NCBI GenBank assembly: GCA_903837255.1
Contig: CAILTZ010000464.1
Location: 1 to 7,490, forward strand
Direction of reading: 5' to 3'
DNA: 7,490 nucleotides
DNA from: an uncultured Pirellula sp.
GTDB taxonomy: Bacteria; Planctomycetota; Planctomycetia; Pirellulales; Pirellulaceae
Part shown: positions 6,891 through 7,490 of the stretch, one piece after another
Layout of the letters: every line of letters starts with the position of its first letter
Numbering within the stretch: position 1 is the stretch's first letter
The notes under the pieces: model-generated
Seen by the model: only the letters and a program-made list of their open reading frames with translations
Databases searched by the model: none
Told to the model about the DNA's origin: nothing
Translations under genes and position numbers: made by a program

Positions 6891-7304
6891 TTGCTATGGT
6901 TCATCAAAATTTCTCATGAAAAACAGGGTGATGGTTCATGGGGGCCGGTTTCGTTCGATCTTCAGGAATTTAACGGAGCAGAGCTTTCGTCACATTCGCT
7001 AGGCACAGTTGCAACTCTTCGTCTAAATCAAGATCTTGATCCTAGCAGATTCCAACTTGAGTTTCCGAAGGACACTTATGTCTCTAACAGGAAGGGAGGA
7101 AAGAGCGAGAGCTATATCGTTCGAGAAGGGATGAATAGGATTGTGACTAGAGGTGAAAGAGCAAATGGAATTGACTATGATCGTTATTTGGTGACGGAAT
7201 CTCGACAGGAGGTGGGAAGAACCGAATTTCGTGGTCTGTGGGTTCTTCTTGGAGTTTGCGTGTTTTGTTTTGTGTTTCTTTGGTTTTGGAGGAAAAGGAA
7301 ATGA
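6891..7304 (+). CDS. C-terminal half of the interrupted protein, with membrane anchor
   Basis: From the first ATG after the TAG this gives 137 residues. It contains DGSWGPVSF, then SRFQLEFPKDTYVSNRK, and ends with a hydrophobic segment (LWVLLGVCVFCFVFLWFW) and RKRK, which would place the C-terminus in the cytoplasm. The ATG at 6891 is an internal Met of the longer frame (QLLWFIK) with no ribosome binding site worth the name. Independent expression is therefore doubtful, and without the signal peptide the topology would be uncertain. Confidence 0.4.
   Translation: MLWFIKISHEKQGDGSWGPVSFDLQEFNGAELSSHSLGTVATLRLNQDLDPSRFQLEFPKDTYVSNRKGGKSESYIVREGMNRIVTRGERANGIDYDRYLVTESRQEVGRTEFRGLWVLLGVCVFCFVFLWFWRKRK
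7288..7292 (+). promoter_or_regulatory. Ribosome binding site in front of the transposase start
   Basis: GGAGG, within GGAGGAAAAGGAA, ends eight bases before ATG 7301. That ATG overlaps the preceding TGA stop as ATGA, so the transposase start sits exactly at the end of the upstream gene. Confidence 0.5.
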
Positions 7305-7490
7305 AAAGATCTAAACGAGTGCGTCTGGGTGTTTTGCCCCAGCTGAATTTGGAGTTTTGATTTGATCGACAAAACACCCGTTTCAGACCTGTGTGACGAA
7401 TTTGGGCTCCATCCGACTCAAATCTACACATGGCAAAAGCAGCTGACAGATAACGCTGCTTTGGTATTTCAGACGCCCCGCCAGTCGACC
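7301..7490 (+). pseudogene. IS3-like transposase OrfA, N-terminal part, frameshifted and cut by window edge
   Basis: ATG 7301 begins MKRSKRVRLGVLPQLNLEF and stops at TGA 7358-7360. Shifting one base at the TTTT run 7355-7358 continues the sequence without a break as DLIDKTPVSDLCDEFGLHP, then TQIYTWQKQLTDNAALVFQ, open to the window end. This is the helix-turn-helix region typical of IS3-family OrfA proteins (pattern: vsdLc.k.glHP.qi..Wkkql). OrfA binds the element's terminal repeats and is normally fused to the DDE catalytic OrfB by -1 frameshifting; OrfB would lie to the right of the window. A shift this early is not the usual IS3 arrangement, so a disabling insertion or a base-call error is most likely. 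I could not locate the left terminal repeat. Confidence 0.6.
7327..7379. repeat. 10-base inverted repeat within the transposase start
   Basis: GGGTGTTTTG (7327-7336) is exactly complementary to CAAAACACCC (7370-7379) with a 33-base loop. Outside it, GTCTG (7323-7327) can pair with CAGAC after a four-base bulge (GTTT). The loop contains the point where the OrfA frame breaks. It could be a hairpin that limits transposase expression, or chance. Confidence 0.45.

Larger units (their letters stand above)
6228..7304 (+). pseudogene. Exported, C-terminally anchored planctomycete protein interrupted by one in-frame TAG
   Basis: Read as one frame, 6228-7304 is open throughout apart from TAG at 6762-6764, giving 357 residues plus that stop. 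The 42 codons between TAG and the next ATG (6891) are fully open and look like protein: IDGKECFEYRP, then SPSYVYFVSPDCGYC and QIEKRWGRQLLW. So the two shorter frames are halves of one gene, not two genes. The whole has an N-terminal signal peptide, a beta-rich extracytoplasmic body and a C-terminal membrane segment (codons about 336-354) followed by RKRK. The pattern DGK...Y..., SPxxGY...IE and LEFPKDTYV resembles LolA-like/lipoprotein-sorting-type exported proteins of planctomycetes; this is a motif-level impression. The TAG could be a disabling mutation, a sequencing error or, less likely, read through. Confidence 0.7.

Overview
The window looks like chromosomal DNA of a planctomycete, probably of the Pirellula/Rhodopirellula type. 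The main reason is the left-hand gene. It encodes a very long exported protein with the domain order of the DUF1549/DUF1553 (PSCyt/PSD1) cytochrome-like family, which is greatly expanded in Planctomycetota. The large exported acetyl-xylan-esterase-like hydrolase, the loosely packed genes and the poor Shine-Dalgarno sites of the left half fit the same picture. This is inference from protein families; no rRNA or other marker is present.

Left region (1-3122). A minus-strand gene fills 1-2591 and runs off the left edge, probably only some ten residues short of its natural end. Many open frames cross it on both strands, but only this frame is continuous and carries family motifs. A 117-base divergent spacer separates it from a small plus-strand hotdog-fold (PaaI-like) thioesterase at 2709-3122.

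Middle region (3123-5822). The thioesterase converges on a minus-strand gene (3308-5476) for a 722-residue exported alpha/beta hydrolase. This protein has an intact Ser-Asp-His set in its N-terminal domain and a second, apparently catalytically dead, hydrolase-like domain. The 185-base convergent spacer and the region upstream of the hydrolase hold short GC-rich palindromes and a striking composite repeat (five 10-base units, then 8-base units, closed by a 19-base perfect inverted repeat). The repeat creates a misleading 89-residue N-terminal extension of the hydrolase frame.

Right region (5823-7490). This part is AT-richer and looks decayed. It holds a fragment of a family-2 glycosyltransferase with its N-terminus missing and its tail frameshifted. 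Next comes a signal-peptide plus C-terminal-anchor protein split by one in-frame TAG at 6762. Last is the start of an IS3-like transposase OrfA whose frame is broken by what looks like one extra T at 7355-7358. Three broken genes in a row ending in a transposase suggest an insertion-prone, degenerating segment.

I see no tRNA, rRNA, CRISPR array or defence system. The genes do not form an obvious shared pathway. The DUF1549/DUF1553 protein and the esterase are both exported and could both belong to the polysaccharide-related periplasmic repertoire of planctomycetes, but the window does not prove that link.
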